The notes: generated by a model from the letters alone, not told the origin. A DNA stretch of 48,276 nucleotides from Methylobacterium gossipiicola (GCF_900113485.1 NZ_FOPM01000027.1:1-48276), one strand, 5' to 3'; positions 15,637-23,092 are shown, counted from the first letter of the stretch. A program made the numbers and translations.

Positions 15637-15849
15637 TTATTGCAGCCCGACCTCGTGCGGCTCAGCCATGGCGGGAGCGCCCAGCGGCTTTGCAAACTCG
15701 ACCATGTAGCTCTGGCCGTAACCGTGGACGCTCACGATCATGCCTTCGGTGCCGATCGCGATTAGGTCACCATGGTCGTTCTTCAGGGGCATAGTCAGCA
15801 CCACGTCATGCGATGAGCACTCCTTGACGCTCGCCTGACAGCCCCTCAC
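15637..15849 (-). pseudogene. Second, diverged DUF4926 copy, possibly degenerate
   Basis: The frame encodes DVVLTMPLKNDHGDLIAIGT, EGMIVSVHGYGQSYMVEFAK and PLGAPAMAEPHEVGLQ, clearly homologous to the DUF4926 protein at 13365-13616 (roughly three quarters identical at DNA level over about 160 bases, by eye). The N-terminal region differs, and no ATG occurs before the core. A GTG at 15849 would give 70 residues; an internal ATG at 15792 would cut the first strand. No DUF6883 partner follows it, so it may be a relic. Same orientation as the first copy. Confidence 0.6.
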
Positions 15850-15900
15850 ATTGCGGACATGGCTGAGGGGTTGCCCCGGCCGGATCGAGGGTTGACCCCG

Positions 15901-16137
15901 ATGGCAAACACGTCCGCCCCAAACAGTCTGGACATCGCGGAGCAGGTCGCTCGCGTCCTGCGCTCCAACGCCGAAACACAGAAGTTCGTCGAGGAGCAAG
16001 CCAAGCTCCGCGCCGAGGCGGCCAAACTGGATCGCGACCGCGCCATCGCCCCCTGGCAGATCGTGGCGACGACGGTGGCCGCGACGGCAGCGCTGATCGG
16101 CGGCACGGCAGCCGTCATCAAAATCTTCTTTCCGTGA
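15901..16137 (+). CDS. Small membrane protein with N-terminal coiled coil
   Basis: 78 residues from the ATG at 15901, with GAGGG about 10 bases upstream. Residues about 10-50 are helical and charged (EEQAKLRAEAAKLDRDRA), and residues about 53-76 form one membrane span (WQIVATTVAATAALIGGTAA). The layout, cytoplasmic helix then C-terminal span, resembles small phage inner-membrane proteins, including some holin-like ones. Its stop overlaps the GTG start of the next gene by 4 bases. It is one of few plus-strand genes in the cargo zone. Function unknown. Confidence 0.65.
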   Translation: MANTSAPNSLDIAEQVARVLRSNAETQKFVEEQAKLRAEAAKLDRDRAIAPWQIVATTVAATAALIGGTAAVIKIFFP

Positions 16138-16346
16138 CGCCGGTTCGCCTTCGCGAGGTGCTGGCCCTGCTGCGCTGGTCGCAGCGGGGGCTTTCCGATG
16201 CCCTGTCCTGCGATGACCGCTTGGTGAGACGCTGGGCCTCCGGAGACGCCGTCGTACCGCCGGACGTGGTCGAATGGCTGGAGGCCCTTGCCCTCGCTCA
16301 CGAACGGCATCCAGCCCCCGAGAAGTGGCGCCGACGGGTGGCGTAG
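16134..16346 (+). CDS. Small HTH DNA-binding protein
   Basis: 70 residues starting at a GTG that overlaps the previous stop (GTGA). Residues about 14-36 form a helix-turn-helix of the Cro/C1 kind (WSQRGLSDALSCDDRLVRRW), and the rest is a short helical tail (PPDVVEWLEALALAHERHPA). Very similar small proteins are common in Methylobacterium genomes near mobile elements. It probably regulates its own small operon with the membrane protein upstream. Confidence 0.7.
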   Translation: MTPVRLREVLALLRWSQRGLSDALSCDDRLVRRWASGDAVVPPDVVEWLEALALAHERHPAPEKWRRRVA

Positions 16347-16612
16347 AAGGCGGGGTTGCCGAGCTACGCAAGGCGAAGAAGCCGATGACGGCTCCCCAGT
16401 TGGCCGAATCAGTGTGTCAGACGGAAGGGAAGGACAGCCGGGACTGGAGGTTACTCACAGACGTGACGCGCCGCGTGGGCTGCGCGCTCAGGAAGATGCG
16501 CGTGCCGGATGGCGGAGGGGAAGCGCATGCAGGCGGGGCAGGTGTGGCGGGCTCGCTAGCCAAAAGGCGCAACCTCACGGTTGCGCCTCTCCAAAATTAC
16601 TCAGCCGGGTAA
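16343..16612 (+). pseudogene. Fragment of a winged-helix-like protein without start codon
   Basis: Just after the HTH gene one frame encodes VAELRKAKKPMTAPQLAESV and, after a short gap, DWRLLTDVTRRVGCALRKMR, which look like two helices of a small wHTH/regulatory domain seen in related genomes. There is no suitable start codon and no ribosome-binding site before the homologous-looking part, so the 5' end seems lost. The rest is low-complexity. Called as a remnant with low confidence. Confidence 0.35.
16565..16588. terminator. Strong intrinsic hairpin
   Basis: A perfect 10-bp stem AGGCGCAACC-TCAC-GGTTGCGCCT, flanked by AAAA on the left and followed by CTCCAAAA. It could end the plus-strand pair at 15901-16346 and also minus-strand transcripts coming from the right. 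Confidence 0.6.
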
Positions 16613-16613
16613 C

Positions 16614-16774
16614 TCAGCGCTTCGGCTTCTGGCCCTTGGTCTGGTCCTGCCCGAGGGCAGTCGCTGCCAAGGTCAGAACTTGGGCCTTTGAGGGCGTGAT
16701 CCGACCCGACAGGACGCCGGAGGCGAGAGTCGAGACGGCGGGCGAGGTTTCGCGAGGGGGGGCTTCTTAGCCAT
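16614..16774 (-). pseudogene. Small phage/plasmid-type protein broken by a frameshift in a G7 run
   Basis: The ATG at 16774 has a strong ribosome-binding site (GGGAGGA) and opens MAKKPP. The homologous-looking continuation, ETSPAVSTLASGVLSGRI then TPSKAQVLTLAATALGQDQT and GQKPKR, lies in another frame that reaches the stop at 16614. The frames meet at a run of seven G on the plus strand (seven C in the gene); one extra base would restore a protein of about 53 residues with the composition of a small protein common in Methylobacterium. It is a sequencing error, a real loss or a slippage site. Confidence 0.5.
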
Positions 16775-16785
16775 GCCGGTCCTCC

Positions 16786-16989
16786 CTAGGTGGCCGAGCG
16801 GTGCGCGAGCGCAGCCGACCGACTTTCGGGATAACGACGCCCCTTAAGGACCTCGTTAACACGGGCAGGATTCACGTCGAAGCTGGCCGCAATCCGGTTC
16901 TGGAACTCGCCGTTCCAGTGTCGGAGCCAGACCACCATAGCGTCTTCGGGAGAGAGGCGGCGCGAGGGGCGCCGGGCTGAGGGCGTCAT
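16786..16989 (-). CDS. Small HTH-type protein
   Basis: 67 residues from the ATG at 16989 with AAGGAAG upstream. After a basic N-terminus, residues about 14-52 read as a helix-turn-helix (VVWLRHWNGEFQNRIAASFD, VNPARVNEVLKGRRYPES) of the kind found in many mobile-element regulators. It stands immediately upstream of the broken 16614-16774 gene, reading the same way, so the two were probably one operon. An imperfect inverted repeat lies just before the start. Confidence 0.7.
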   Translation of the reverse strand: MTPSARRPSRRLSPEDAMVVWLRHWNGEFQNRIAASFDVNPARVNEVLKGRRYPESRSAALAHRSAT

Positions 16990-16991
16990 AT

Positions 16992-17017
16992 AAGGCTTCC
17001 TTTATGTAAGGAGCCTT
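16992..17017. promoter_or_regulatory. Imperfect inverted repeat before small HTH gene
   Basis: AAGGCTTCCTT and AAGGAGCCTT are arranged as an inverted repeat with one bulged base, right upstream of the 16786-16989 gene and overlapping its ribosome-binding site. It is a candidate self-regulatory operator. Confidence 0.4.
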
Positions 17018-17409
17018 GGAGAACTTGACATGCCATCAGGCACGCATAAAATGCGCGTGTCACCTAGATAGCTGCAGGCCCTCCAAGGCTCCTGCGGTTA
17101 AGACAAGAAGGCCGGGGTCGGAAGCCCTGGTCTTTTGTCGTTTTTGGGCAGAGGTTCCCCCGCCCGAGCGTCAATATGACTCGCGGCCAACCCCACGTCA
17201 ACAGTCCAGTTTTAAACCGGGCGAATTCGAGCCCTGGAGGGGGCGCCAGCGGCCGTTTACCCCTTTCGGCCACTCGGGAGGCCCGTGCGCAAAACGTGGC
17301 GCCCCTGGGCCAGACAAAGGCCGAACTTCAACGCGCCGGGTGCGTTTTCCGGACGGCAAGGGTCGTCCGCCTAACCCCTTTCTTAACGCTGCCAGTGGCC
17401 CTCCCACGC
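17018..17409. other. Non-coding or degraded stretch, about 390 bases
   Basis: Several short open frames exist on both strands, but none has a ribosome-binding site and a protein-like composition. The text contains scattered short repeats and tRNA T-arm-like bits (ATTCGAGCC at about 17226) that do not fold into a tRNA by eye. It may hold promoters for the minus-strand 16786-16989 gene. Nothing further can be supported. Confidence 0.4.
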
Positions 17410-17538
17410 CTAGCTAACGGGCGAAGCCATCATCAGGCCAATCGTGCGATTGGACGCCTCGCCGTTTGCAACGCGACGGTTGTGCTCCTTCCAAGCGGCC
17501 TCGGCGGCGTACTCATGGAGGTCGCAGGCCGCGCTCTC
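17410..17538 (-). pseudogene. Coding-like stretch without a start directly after the NusG-like gene
   Basis: In the same frame as the NusG-like gene, right after its TGA, the minus strand stays open for 42 codons. It encodes DLHEYAAEAAWKEHNRRVAN and GEASNRTIGLMMASPVS before a TAG. The composition is clearly protein-like, but no ATG, GTG or TTG occurs before the final Met-Met. It is probably a gene that lost its 5' end, less likely a readthrough extension of the NusG-like protein. Confidence 0.35.
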
Positions 17539-18258
17539 TCACCCCACCTGCACATCCGCGATCCCAAGCTCCACGGGCGAAGGCCGGCCGAACAGGCTGA
17601 CGGCGACCTTCAGCCGGTCGTTCGGCAGGATCTCCTCGACGATGGCCGGGAAGGTGGCGAACGGCCCGGTGGTGACTATCACGCTCTGCCCCGGCTTGAT
17701 GCCCACGGGCTCGACGATCTCCCCCCGGGCGATGACGTCGACGAACCGCTGGAGGCCGTCCGCGTCGAGCCGGGCGGGCTTCAGGACGAGCCCGGCGATG
17801 TTGCCCTCCGTGGCGGTGTCCTCGACGGGACGGGAGACGATCTCGGCCACGCCGAGGCTGGTCCGGGCCGTGTCCAGATGCCCGAGGTCCCGCACGCCGA
17901 TGAACACCGTGCGGATGAGCATGGGCGTCCGACGGACCACCCGGCGGCCGCGGCGGACCACGACCTCGGTCGAGCGGGGTTGGTAGGTCACCACCTCGGC
18001 ATCCTGCAAGGCTTTGAGAGCCCGATCACCCATCCGGGGCATCGTCTTGGCAATGAACCAGCACAGGGAGGGATCGATGACGGGCGAAGCCACGCCGCAG
18101 ATCGGATCGGCGATGCTGCGTGCGCTGGGGGCGGCCTGGACAGTGCCGGACGTTGCCGTGGTGCCGGCAGCTCCGCGCCGCTCGGCCCGGCGCTGACGGC
18201 GCTCGCGCTCCCGCTGGCGCTTGCCCTTCGCTCGCTGGCTCTTGGCTTGGACGGTCAT
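17539..18258 (-). CDS. NusG-like transcription elongation/antitermination factor
   Basis: 239 residues. After a very basic N-terminal tail of about 45 residues (QRAKGKRQRERERRQRRAER), residues about 65-130 form an NGN-like domain (LCWFIAKTMPRMGDRALKAL, RTPMLIRTVFIGV). Residues about 187-237 are a KOW domain nearly identical in pattern to NusG (KPGQSVIVTTGPFATFPAIV, VSLFGRPSPVELGIADVQ). NusG paralogues bind RNA polymerase and suppress pausing or termination on particular operons. It lies at the downstream end of the early minus-strand operon, before the cargo and late genes, so a role as late-gene antiterminator is attractive but inferred. Confidence 0.82.
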   Translation of the reverse strand: MTVQAKSQRAKGKRQRERERRQRRAERRGAAGTTATSGTVQAAPSARSIADPICGVASPVIDPSLCWFIAKTMPRMGDRALKALQDAEVVTYQPRSTEVVVRRGRRVVRRTPMLIRTVFIGVRDLGHLDTARTSLGVAEIVSRPVEDTATEGNIAGLVLKPARLDADGLQRFVDVIARGEIVEPVGIKPGQSVIVTTGPFATFPAIVEEILPNDRLKVAVSLFGRPSPVELGIADVQVG

Positions 18259-18291
18259 GGGTGGCTCTCGGTACGCGACGGGGTGGGGATC

Positions 18292-19233
18292 TCAGGCGGC
18301 ATTGGTTGCCGGTGGGCGCTCCGTCAGGATTCGCTCGGTCGCCACGGCCAGACGCGCCTCCTCGAGGATTTCGGGTGCCGTGGTGCAGCCCGGCGTGCCC
18401 GGCCGGTACTGCTCATCGGTCCCCTGGCGCCACTCGTCGCGGAAGTGGTCGATGGCGAGGCGCAGGCGGTGCCGGCGGTCCTGTTCGAGGTTGAGCTTCG
18501 GCGCCGGTGCGCCCTGAGGCTCGCCAGCCGGCTTGGCGTAGTCGAGCCACCGGCGCTGGAAGAGCCAGCTGTCGGCCGATTTCACGAACTCGGTGCCGGA
18601 TTTGCCGATGCGGAGCTGCTCGGCGGCGTAGGCCTTCGCGCCGGCCTCGATCTCGTCGGGGGTGGCCCCAGCCTTAATCGCTTGGTCGTAGCGTTTCCGG
18701 GCCTGGGTGGTCGGGAAGCTGACGTGCTTTGGCGGGAAGGCAGCTCGAAATCGATCGAACCCCGTGTCGGTCCCCTTGGGGACTTTAGGGGTATCTTCTT
18801 TCTCTCCCTCTCCCTCTTTCTCTGCTTGATTTTGCTTGTCCGGCAGTCCGGCAGATGCTTGATCTGGAGTCAGCGTTTTCAGGGACTTACGCCGATTTTC
18901 CTGGGCACGTGTTCCTCCTGTGTGCCCTGCGTCCGCCTTTTGTGTGCGGCGCGTCTCCCTGTCGTCTAGCTCACGTGTCACCCTGGTGTTGGTCAGGTGT
19001 CCGTCTTTCTCGACGACCTTCCCGGCGGCCACGAGGTCCGCGAGGAGCTTGCGGGCCTTGTTCGGATGGCAGCGCCAGATGCGGGCGAGGGTCGCCGGAG
19101 CATTCGGGATCGAGGCCTTGCGCCGGTAGAGTTGGTGGCAAAGCCGGAGGTATGCGGCCTCCTGTTCGAGCGACAGACCATCGGTGCCCTCGTCCCAGGC
19201 CTCGTAGTCCATCTTGTAGAACTCGCCCTTCAT
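18292..19233 (-). CDS. DUF1376 phage replication protein
   Basis: 313 residues. Residues 1-95 match DUF1376 (FYKMDYEAWDEGTDGLSLEQ, EAAYLRLCHQLYRRKASIPN, NKARKLLADLVAAGKVV), a winged-helix domain of phage replication-initiation or helicase-loading proteins. The middle is charged and disordered, and the C-terminal part (KRYDQAIKAGATPDEIEAGA ... SWLFQRRWLDY) is the domain seen at the end of phage O-like initiators. The gene directly follows the DnaB-type helicase gene with 7 bases between, which supports a joint role at the phage origin. Confidence 0.8.
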   Translation of the reverse strand: MKGEFYKMDYEAWDEGTDGLSLEQEAAYLRLCHQLYRRKASIPNAPATLARIWRCHPNKARKLLADLVAAGKVVEKDGHLTNTRVTRELDDRETRRTQKADAGHTGGTRAQENRRKSLKTLTPDQASAGLPDKQNQAEKEGEGEKEDTPKVPKGTDTGFDRFRAAFPPKHVSFPTTQARKRYDQAIKAGATPDEIEAGAKAYAAEQLRIGKSGTEFVKSADSWLFQRRWLDYAKPAGEPQGAPAPKLNLEQDRRHRLRLAIDHFRDEWRQGTDEQYRPGTPGCTTAPEILEEARLAVATERILTERPPATNAA

Positions 19234-19240
19234 CGCCGCC

Positions 19241-20689
19241 TCACCGATCTCGAATGGCGTTGAGCGCAGGGTCGACCCAGACCCGCACGGTCTGGTTCGG
19301 GCGGCCGGCGCGGTTCTTGTCGATGATGAGTTCGAGGTCGTGCCGGACCCGGTCGAAATCGTCCCGGGCGTTCGGACAGCCGTCGCGAAACGCCTGCGTC
19401 CGCTCGGCGTAGTAGCCCGGCCGGTAGAGGAAGATCACCGTGTCCGAGTTCTCCTCGAACGCGCCGGCCCCGCGGATGTCGGCGAGGCCGGGGCGCTTGT
19501 CCTCGCGCCCCTCGGGGCCGCGGTTGCACTGCGCCAGTAGGAAGACTGGGCAATCGAGGTGCTTGGCCAGGGCGAGCGCCCCGTCGGCCACCTCCTTCAA
19601 CCCCTCGTCCTCGCGGCGGTAGGCGCGGGCCGGGCGGACGATGTGAGCGTGGTCGATTACCACGCAGCCGAGCGCCGTACCCTTCCGGGCGTAGGCGTTG
19701 GCCAGCCGGTCCGAAGAGGCGGCGATGTCGCCGATGGTGCGGCCACCGCCATCCTCGATGGTCATCGGCTGCTGGCGCTGCTCGTAGACCACGCCGGCGA
19801 CGAGTTCGGCCTGGCGATAATCGAGGCCGCCCCGGCGCATGATCTGCTCGTAGGAGATCCGGATGTTCCGGCGCTGCAATTCGCTGGACGCCGTGCGCGC
19901 CGCGATCTGGCGCCGGGACATCTCGAGGGAATGGTAGATCGTGGCGCAGCCCTGGTCGGACATCGCCAGGGCGATCTCGGTGCCGAGGATGGACTTGCCC
20001 ATCGAGGTGCGGCCAGCGGCGGTGATGAGGTTCGCCGGTTGCGGGCCGCCACCGATCTCTCGATCCAAGGTGCGGATGCCGCTGCTGGCGAGCTTCACGG
20101 CGGTGCCCTGCAGGTCGGCAGTGATGCCGGCGATCAGCACCTCGCCGGCCTCGGCTAGGGTGGCGCTCGTGGACTTCTGTGAAACGAAGCTCGCCCGAAC
20201 CTTGTCGACCTCGGCGTAGATCCGCTCCAGGGTCGGTCCGGGAATCACGGGGCCGCCTTCGCGCACGTTGCTGGTCGTGGCGGCCAACTCGCGCAGCTGC
20301 CAGTACTGCTGCACCGTCCGGGCGTACTCCTCGGCGAAGGCCGGCACGACGCCGTTGGCGGTGATGTTGGTGAGGTATTGGACGAGGGTGCGCCCACCGA
20401 TGTCGCGGCCACCCGCCGCTGGGCCGATGGCGGCCCGGATCTTCATATAATTCGGCGTGTCACCCGACGCACTCACCGCCGCGATGGTCTCCCAAAGGTA
20501 GGCGTGCAGCGGCTCGTGGAAGTGCTCGGGCGCCACGAGGTGCTGCACCAGCGGGAACACCGCCGGGGACGTCAGCACGCACCCGATCAGACCGGCCTCG
20601 GTGTCGAGGTCCGCCGGGATCACATCTGCCATGGGCGTCCGAACCTGAGTGCCACGGGCATGCGCCAGTCCTGTCGGGGCCGAGGTCAC
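19241..20689 (-). CDS. dnaB: Replicative DNA helicase (DnaB family)
   Basis: 482 residues from the ATG at 20689, or 463 from the ATG at 20632 (MADVIPADLDTEAGLIGCVL), which gives the usual DnaB N-terminus; the upstream start overlaps the preceding stop (ATGA). Domains: an N-terminal helical domain to about 130, a linker, then a RecA-like ATPase with Walker A GRTSMGKS (226-233), the DnaB motif YHSLEMSRRQIAAR (252-265) and Walker B CVVID (342-346), and a C-terminal RGAGAFEENSDTVIFLYRPG. It unwinds phage DNA at replication forks. All motifs are intact. Confidence 0.93.
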   Translation of the reverse strand: MTSAPTGLAHARGTQVRTPMADVIPADLDTEAGLIGCVLTSPAVFPLVQHLVAPEHFHEPLHAYLWETIAAVSASGDTPNYMKIRAAIGPAAGGRDIGGRTLVQYLTNITANGVVPAFAEEYARTVQQYWQLRELAATTSNVREGGPVIPGPTLERIYAEVDKVRASFVSQKSTSATLAEAGEVLIAGITADLQGTAVKLASSGIRTLDREIGGGPQPANLITAAGRTSMGKSILGTEIALAMSDQGCATIYHSLEMSRRQIAARTASSELQRRNIRISYEQIMRRGGLDYRQAELVAGVVYEQRQQPMTIEDGGGRTIGDIAASSDRLANAYARKGTALGCVVIDHAHIVRPARAYRREDEGLKEVADGALALAKHLDCPVFLLAQCNRGPEGREDKRPGLADIRGAGAFEENSDTVIFLYRPGYYAERTQAFRDGCPNARDDFDRVRHDLELIIDKNRAGRPNQTVRVWVDPALNAIRDR

Positions 20690-20877
20690 AGCAGGCCGAT
20701 CCGCTGACGGGGATCCGGAATGGCGAGGAGGATGAACCGCTCCCAGGCCCGCGCCGCCGCGATCATGTCGAGGATGCGCAGGGTCTCGTCGGCCCGGTTC
20801 TTCGCCGCCGCATACTCGGCGAAGGCGCTGGTCATCTGGGCATCGCGTGCCGCTTTGAGGTCGATCACCTCACCCAT
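20686..20877 (-). CDS. Small helical phage protein
   Basis: 63 residues from the ATG at 20877 (MGEVIDLKAARDAQMTSAFA), preceded by AGGGAG. The protein is almost entirely helical and ends PDPRQRIGLL. It overlaps the helicase gene by 4 bases. The opening xxVIDLKAARD is frequent in small phage proteins encoded before replication genes. Function unknown. Confidence 0.6.
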   Translation of the reverse strand: MGEVIDLKAARDAQMTSAFAEYAAAKNRADETLRILDMIAAARAWERFILLAIPDPRQRIGLL

Positions 20878-21056
20878 GACGAAGCTCCCTGTGAAGGCAT
20901 GCGGACGGCGGTTCGGGACGGAGCGAGGACAGCAAGGGGCATCGGCCAAAGCTCCGGGGTTCGGGAGCACCGTGTCGGGCGGGGAAGGATGAGGGCTGGG
21001 GGTCGGCTACCGGCCGGTTAGGGCGGCGGCTGCGCGTGGGTCAGCGGGATCACGGC

Positions 21057-21485
21057 TCAGGATCCTCGATCCACGGCGCGATCATCACCGCGAGGCCCGA
21101 GGCCCAGCCCAGGATCAGCCGGGCGATCCACGTCCGGGCCCGGAAGGCCCAGGGCCGTGCCGCAGGCGGCGAGTTTCGTGAGGACGGCCCTGTACTCATC
21201 ACGTGCCTGCTCCGTGGCGCGCGCCTCGCGCGCGGCTTTCCTAAGACGGTCCATCTCGTCCGAGCGGATCGACCGGGCTTCGTTGTGCCAGATGCCCCGC
21301 ACCCGGCGGTCGTTGAGCCCCGTCGCTCGCGCCACCCGCGACAGGGCTGCCTTCACGTTCTCACCGAGCCGCAGTGGACCGGCGATGGCTTCGACGAGGG
21401 TGCGTGCTTCGGCTCTGGCTGACATCACGACGGCCTCTCGGCCCTTGGGTGATTGACCCGCGGGCTCGGGTGACTTGCCCAACAT
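21057..21485 (-). CDS. Small phage HTH-like protein
   Basis: 142 residues from the ATG at 21485, preferred because AGGAGG lies 8 bases upstream; the internal ATG at 21425 would give 122. Residues about 45-80 could be a helix-turn-helix (NVKAALSRVARATGLNDRRV, RGIWHNEARSIRSDEMDRLR), followed by a long helix. Beyond residue 115 the chain is Gly/Pro/Asp-rich and may be disordered. It belongs to the early minus-strand operon and might be a regulator. Confidence 0.6.
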   Translation of the reverse strand: MLGKSPEPAGQSPKGREAVVMSARAEARTLVEAIAGPLRLGENVKAALSRVARATGLNDRRVRGIWHNEARSIRSDEMDRLRKAAREARATEQARDEYRAVLTKLAACGTALGLPGPDVDRPADPGLGLGPRGDDRAVDRGS

Positions 21486-21648
21486 CTCGGGTGCCTCCTG
21501 TGGTCGATTGGGATCGCCACCGGAGAGGAGACCGCGAGGTGCAGACCATAGGCAGGAACAGCAGCATCGAGCAGTCCGGCCGCGACGTCTTGGCGGGCGG
21601 GAGCGGACGGACCGACGATGCGGCTGGAGAAACGGAGGGCGGGGGCGG

Positions 21649-21873
21649 TCACGACGACGCCTCCGCCGGGGTGCGGCGCGACTTCACCGGCTGCAGGTCC
21701 GGCGCGCGGACCATGCCGCCGGACAACTCCTCGATCCGGGCCGCGACCCGGATGGAGGGACCGCGCTCGCGGTACCGCAGCTTGCGCACGGTGAAGGCGC
21801 TGAGGTCGCCGATCTTCTCGGCCAGGGCGGCATCGTCGACCTCGGCCGCGCGCATCCAGTCCCGCAACAGCAT
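21649..21873 (-). CDS. Small HTH regulator at divergent start point
   Basis: 74 residues from the ATG at 21873 (MLLRDWMRAAEVDDAALAEK), preceded by GGAAGGAT at 8 bases. Residues 3-45 fit a Cro/C1-type helix-turn-helix (EKIGDLSAFTVRKLRYRERG). Its ATG shares two bases with the ATG of the plus-strand gene at 21872, so the two genes are divergent and overlap at their very first codons. It heads the early minus-strand gene run. Confidence 0.65.
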   Translation of the reverse strand: MLLRDWMRAAEVDDAALAEKIGDLSAFTVRKLRYRERGPSIRVAARIEELSGGMVRAPDLQPVKSRRTPAEASS

Positions 21874-22114
21874 GGCGGCCCTATCCTTCCCCGCCGGCGC
21901 GGCGGCGCGGCGACGGCCCGACCTGCAGGCCCTGGGCGATGCCCTGGCGGTGCTGGTGGTGGACGTGATCGCCGTGGTGCCGATGACCGACCGCCCGGCG
22001 GCGCGCGAGCGGCTGGCCAACCGCCTCGACGATCAGAGCCGGGTTCCCGGCGCCGGCCCGGCGGCGGCGTTGCTCGGCGCCGTCGCCAACGCCCTGATGC
22101 GCCTGGAGCGGTAG
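21872..22114 (+). CDS. Small phage protein, unknown function
   Basis: 80 residues from the ATG at 21872 (MAALSFPAGAAARRRPDLQA). The body ALGDALAVLVVDVIAVVPMT, DRPAARERLANRLDDQSR is helical and protein-like. No ribosome-binding site is visible, so it may be leaderless or start at a downstream GTG/CTG. It opens a short plus-strand series continuing to 23242. Function unknown. Confidence 0.5.
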   Translation: MAALSFPAGAAARRRPDLQALGDALAVLVVDVIAVVPMTDRPAARERLANRLDDQSRVPGAGPAAALLGAVANALMRLER

Positions 22115-22153
22115 CGCCCCGGCTCGCCCCACACCGAACCCAAGGAGGCCGCC

Positions 22154-22432
22154 ATGGCGAACGAAGAAGAGCTCTTCGAGATCGAACTGGAGAGCGTCGC
22201 GCGCAGCCTCGGCCCCGATCTCGGCGACACGAGCTACGACGTCGCGTTCGATTGCACCCGGGGCACGGCGATTATCCACATCACGGTGAGCCTCGACGCG
22301 GACGTGGTGACCACCACGGAGATCATCCCGTTCGCCATGAGCGAGTTGAACCGGGCCTTCACCGCCCTGGCGGACCAGACGAAGGCGTGGCGCATCGTGC
22401 CGGGACAGGGCCTGCGGCCGGCTGGACAGTGA
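22154..22432 (+). CDS. Small acidic phage protein, unknown function
   Basis: 92 residues, start secured by AAGGAGG 5 bases before the ATG. The N-terminus is acidic (ANEEELFEIELESVARSLGP). The middle alternates beta strands (CTRGTAIIHITVSLDADVVT) and the C-terminus is a helix with Trp (LADQTKAWRIVPGQG). Small, acidic and single-domain: the profile of many accessory phage proteins, including inhibitors that mimic nucleic acid, but nothing specific can be claimed. Confidence 0.6.
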   Translation: MANEEELFEIELESVARSLGPDLGDTSYDVAFDCTRGTAIIHITVSLDADVVTTTEIIPFAMSELNRAFTALADQTKAWRIVPGQGLRPAGQ

Positions 22433-22483
22433 CGGGCCGGTCCCGTCACCATGGGTGGGGCCAACCGAACGGATGGAGCGGCC

Positions 22484-22939
22484 ATGTGGTGGGGCGCCTA
22501 TGCGACCTTGGGACTTTCGTTCGTGAGTGGTCTTTGTGCCTTTCTCTCGCTTCGGTTGAACAGCCGACGCGAGCAACGGGATAGGCTCGCACGACTGCCG
22601 TTGCTGGATTTCAGCATCAAGCTCCTTGACCCAACCGCGTGCGAAATCGACTGCCGGATACTTAATCGCGGTGAGACGCGCCTCGTCGTGGAGTCCCTCG
22701 CGGTTGAAGGGCAGGGTTGGCACTTCGAAACCCGAGGAGACAAGGGGCGGCTTACCTTCGACACTATGCCCGTACGTGCACTGATCGAGCCAGCCGAGCG
22801 CTTCAGAGGGACTTACGGCTTGCGTTACACTCCGTCCGGTGTGGCCCCTGGACCCGTGACGGTTACCCTCTCCGCCTCCTTGCGCGAACAGGGACAGGGT
22901 CGCGTGTTCCCCCTCCAAGTCACGCGCCACAGCACGTAG
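22484..22939 (+). CDS. Membrane-anchored beta-rich protein, unknown function
   Basis: 151 residues from the ATG at 22484 (MWWGAYATLGLSFVSGLCAF), with GGATGGAG upstream. The first 26 residues form a single membrane span, followed by a basic stop-transfer (RLNSRREQRDRLAR). The rest is a beta-sandwich-like domain of about 110 residues (CEIDCRILNRGETRLVVESL, GTYGLRYTPSGVAPGPVTVT), so it is probably cytoplasmic or periplasmic and membrane-tethered. Such a layout is compatible with a superinfection-exclusion or lysogenic conversion protein. That is speculation. Confidence 0.55.
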   Translation: MWWGAYATLGLSFVSGLCAFLSLRLNSRREQRDRLARLPLLDFSIKLLDPTACEIDCRILNRGETRLVVESLAVEGQGWHFETRGDKGRLTFDTMPVRALIEPAERFRGTYGLRYTPSGVAPGPVTVTLSASLREQGQGRVFPLQVTRHST

Positions 22940-23092
22940 GATTGAAATAGCATGACGAGGTTGGTCACAAGTAGGGCGAGCCCAGTGAGATCGAGATCCA
23001 TGGCAACGCCCTAAGGACCGGTGGGAAGGGTTGAGAGCACTCATGCCTGAAGACCCCAAAGACTGATGCTGCGAGGACCAAAGGAGCCCGGA

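Noticed and set aside
15404..15640. EcfG-type promoter before rhodopsin
   Set aside because: A GGAAC box is present on the minus strand, but no CGTT-like -10 box at proper spacing.
17160..17260. tRNA-like text with ATTCGAGCC
   Set aside because: The T-arm stem and acceptor stem do not pair, and no anticodon arm can be placed.
22824..23001. Possible 58-residue minus-strand membrane protein (MDLDLTGLALLVTNLVMLFQ)
   Set aside because: It begins with a convincing membrane span, but two thirds of it is antisense to the 22484-22939 gene and the ribosome-binding site is weak. Not strong enough to annotate.
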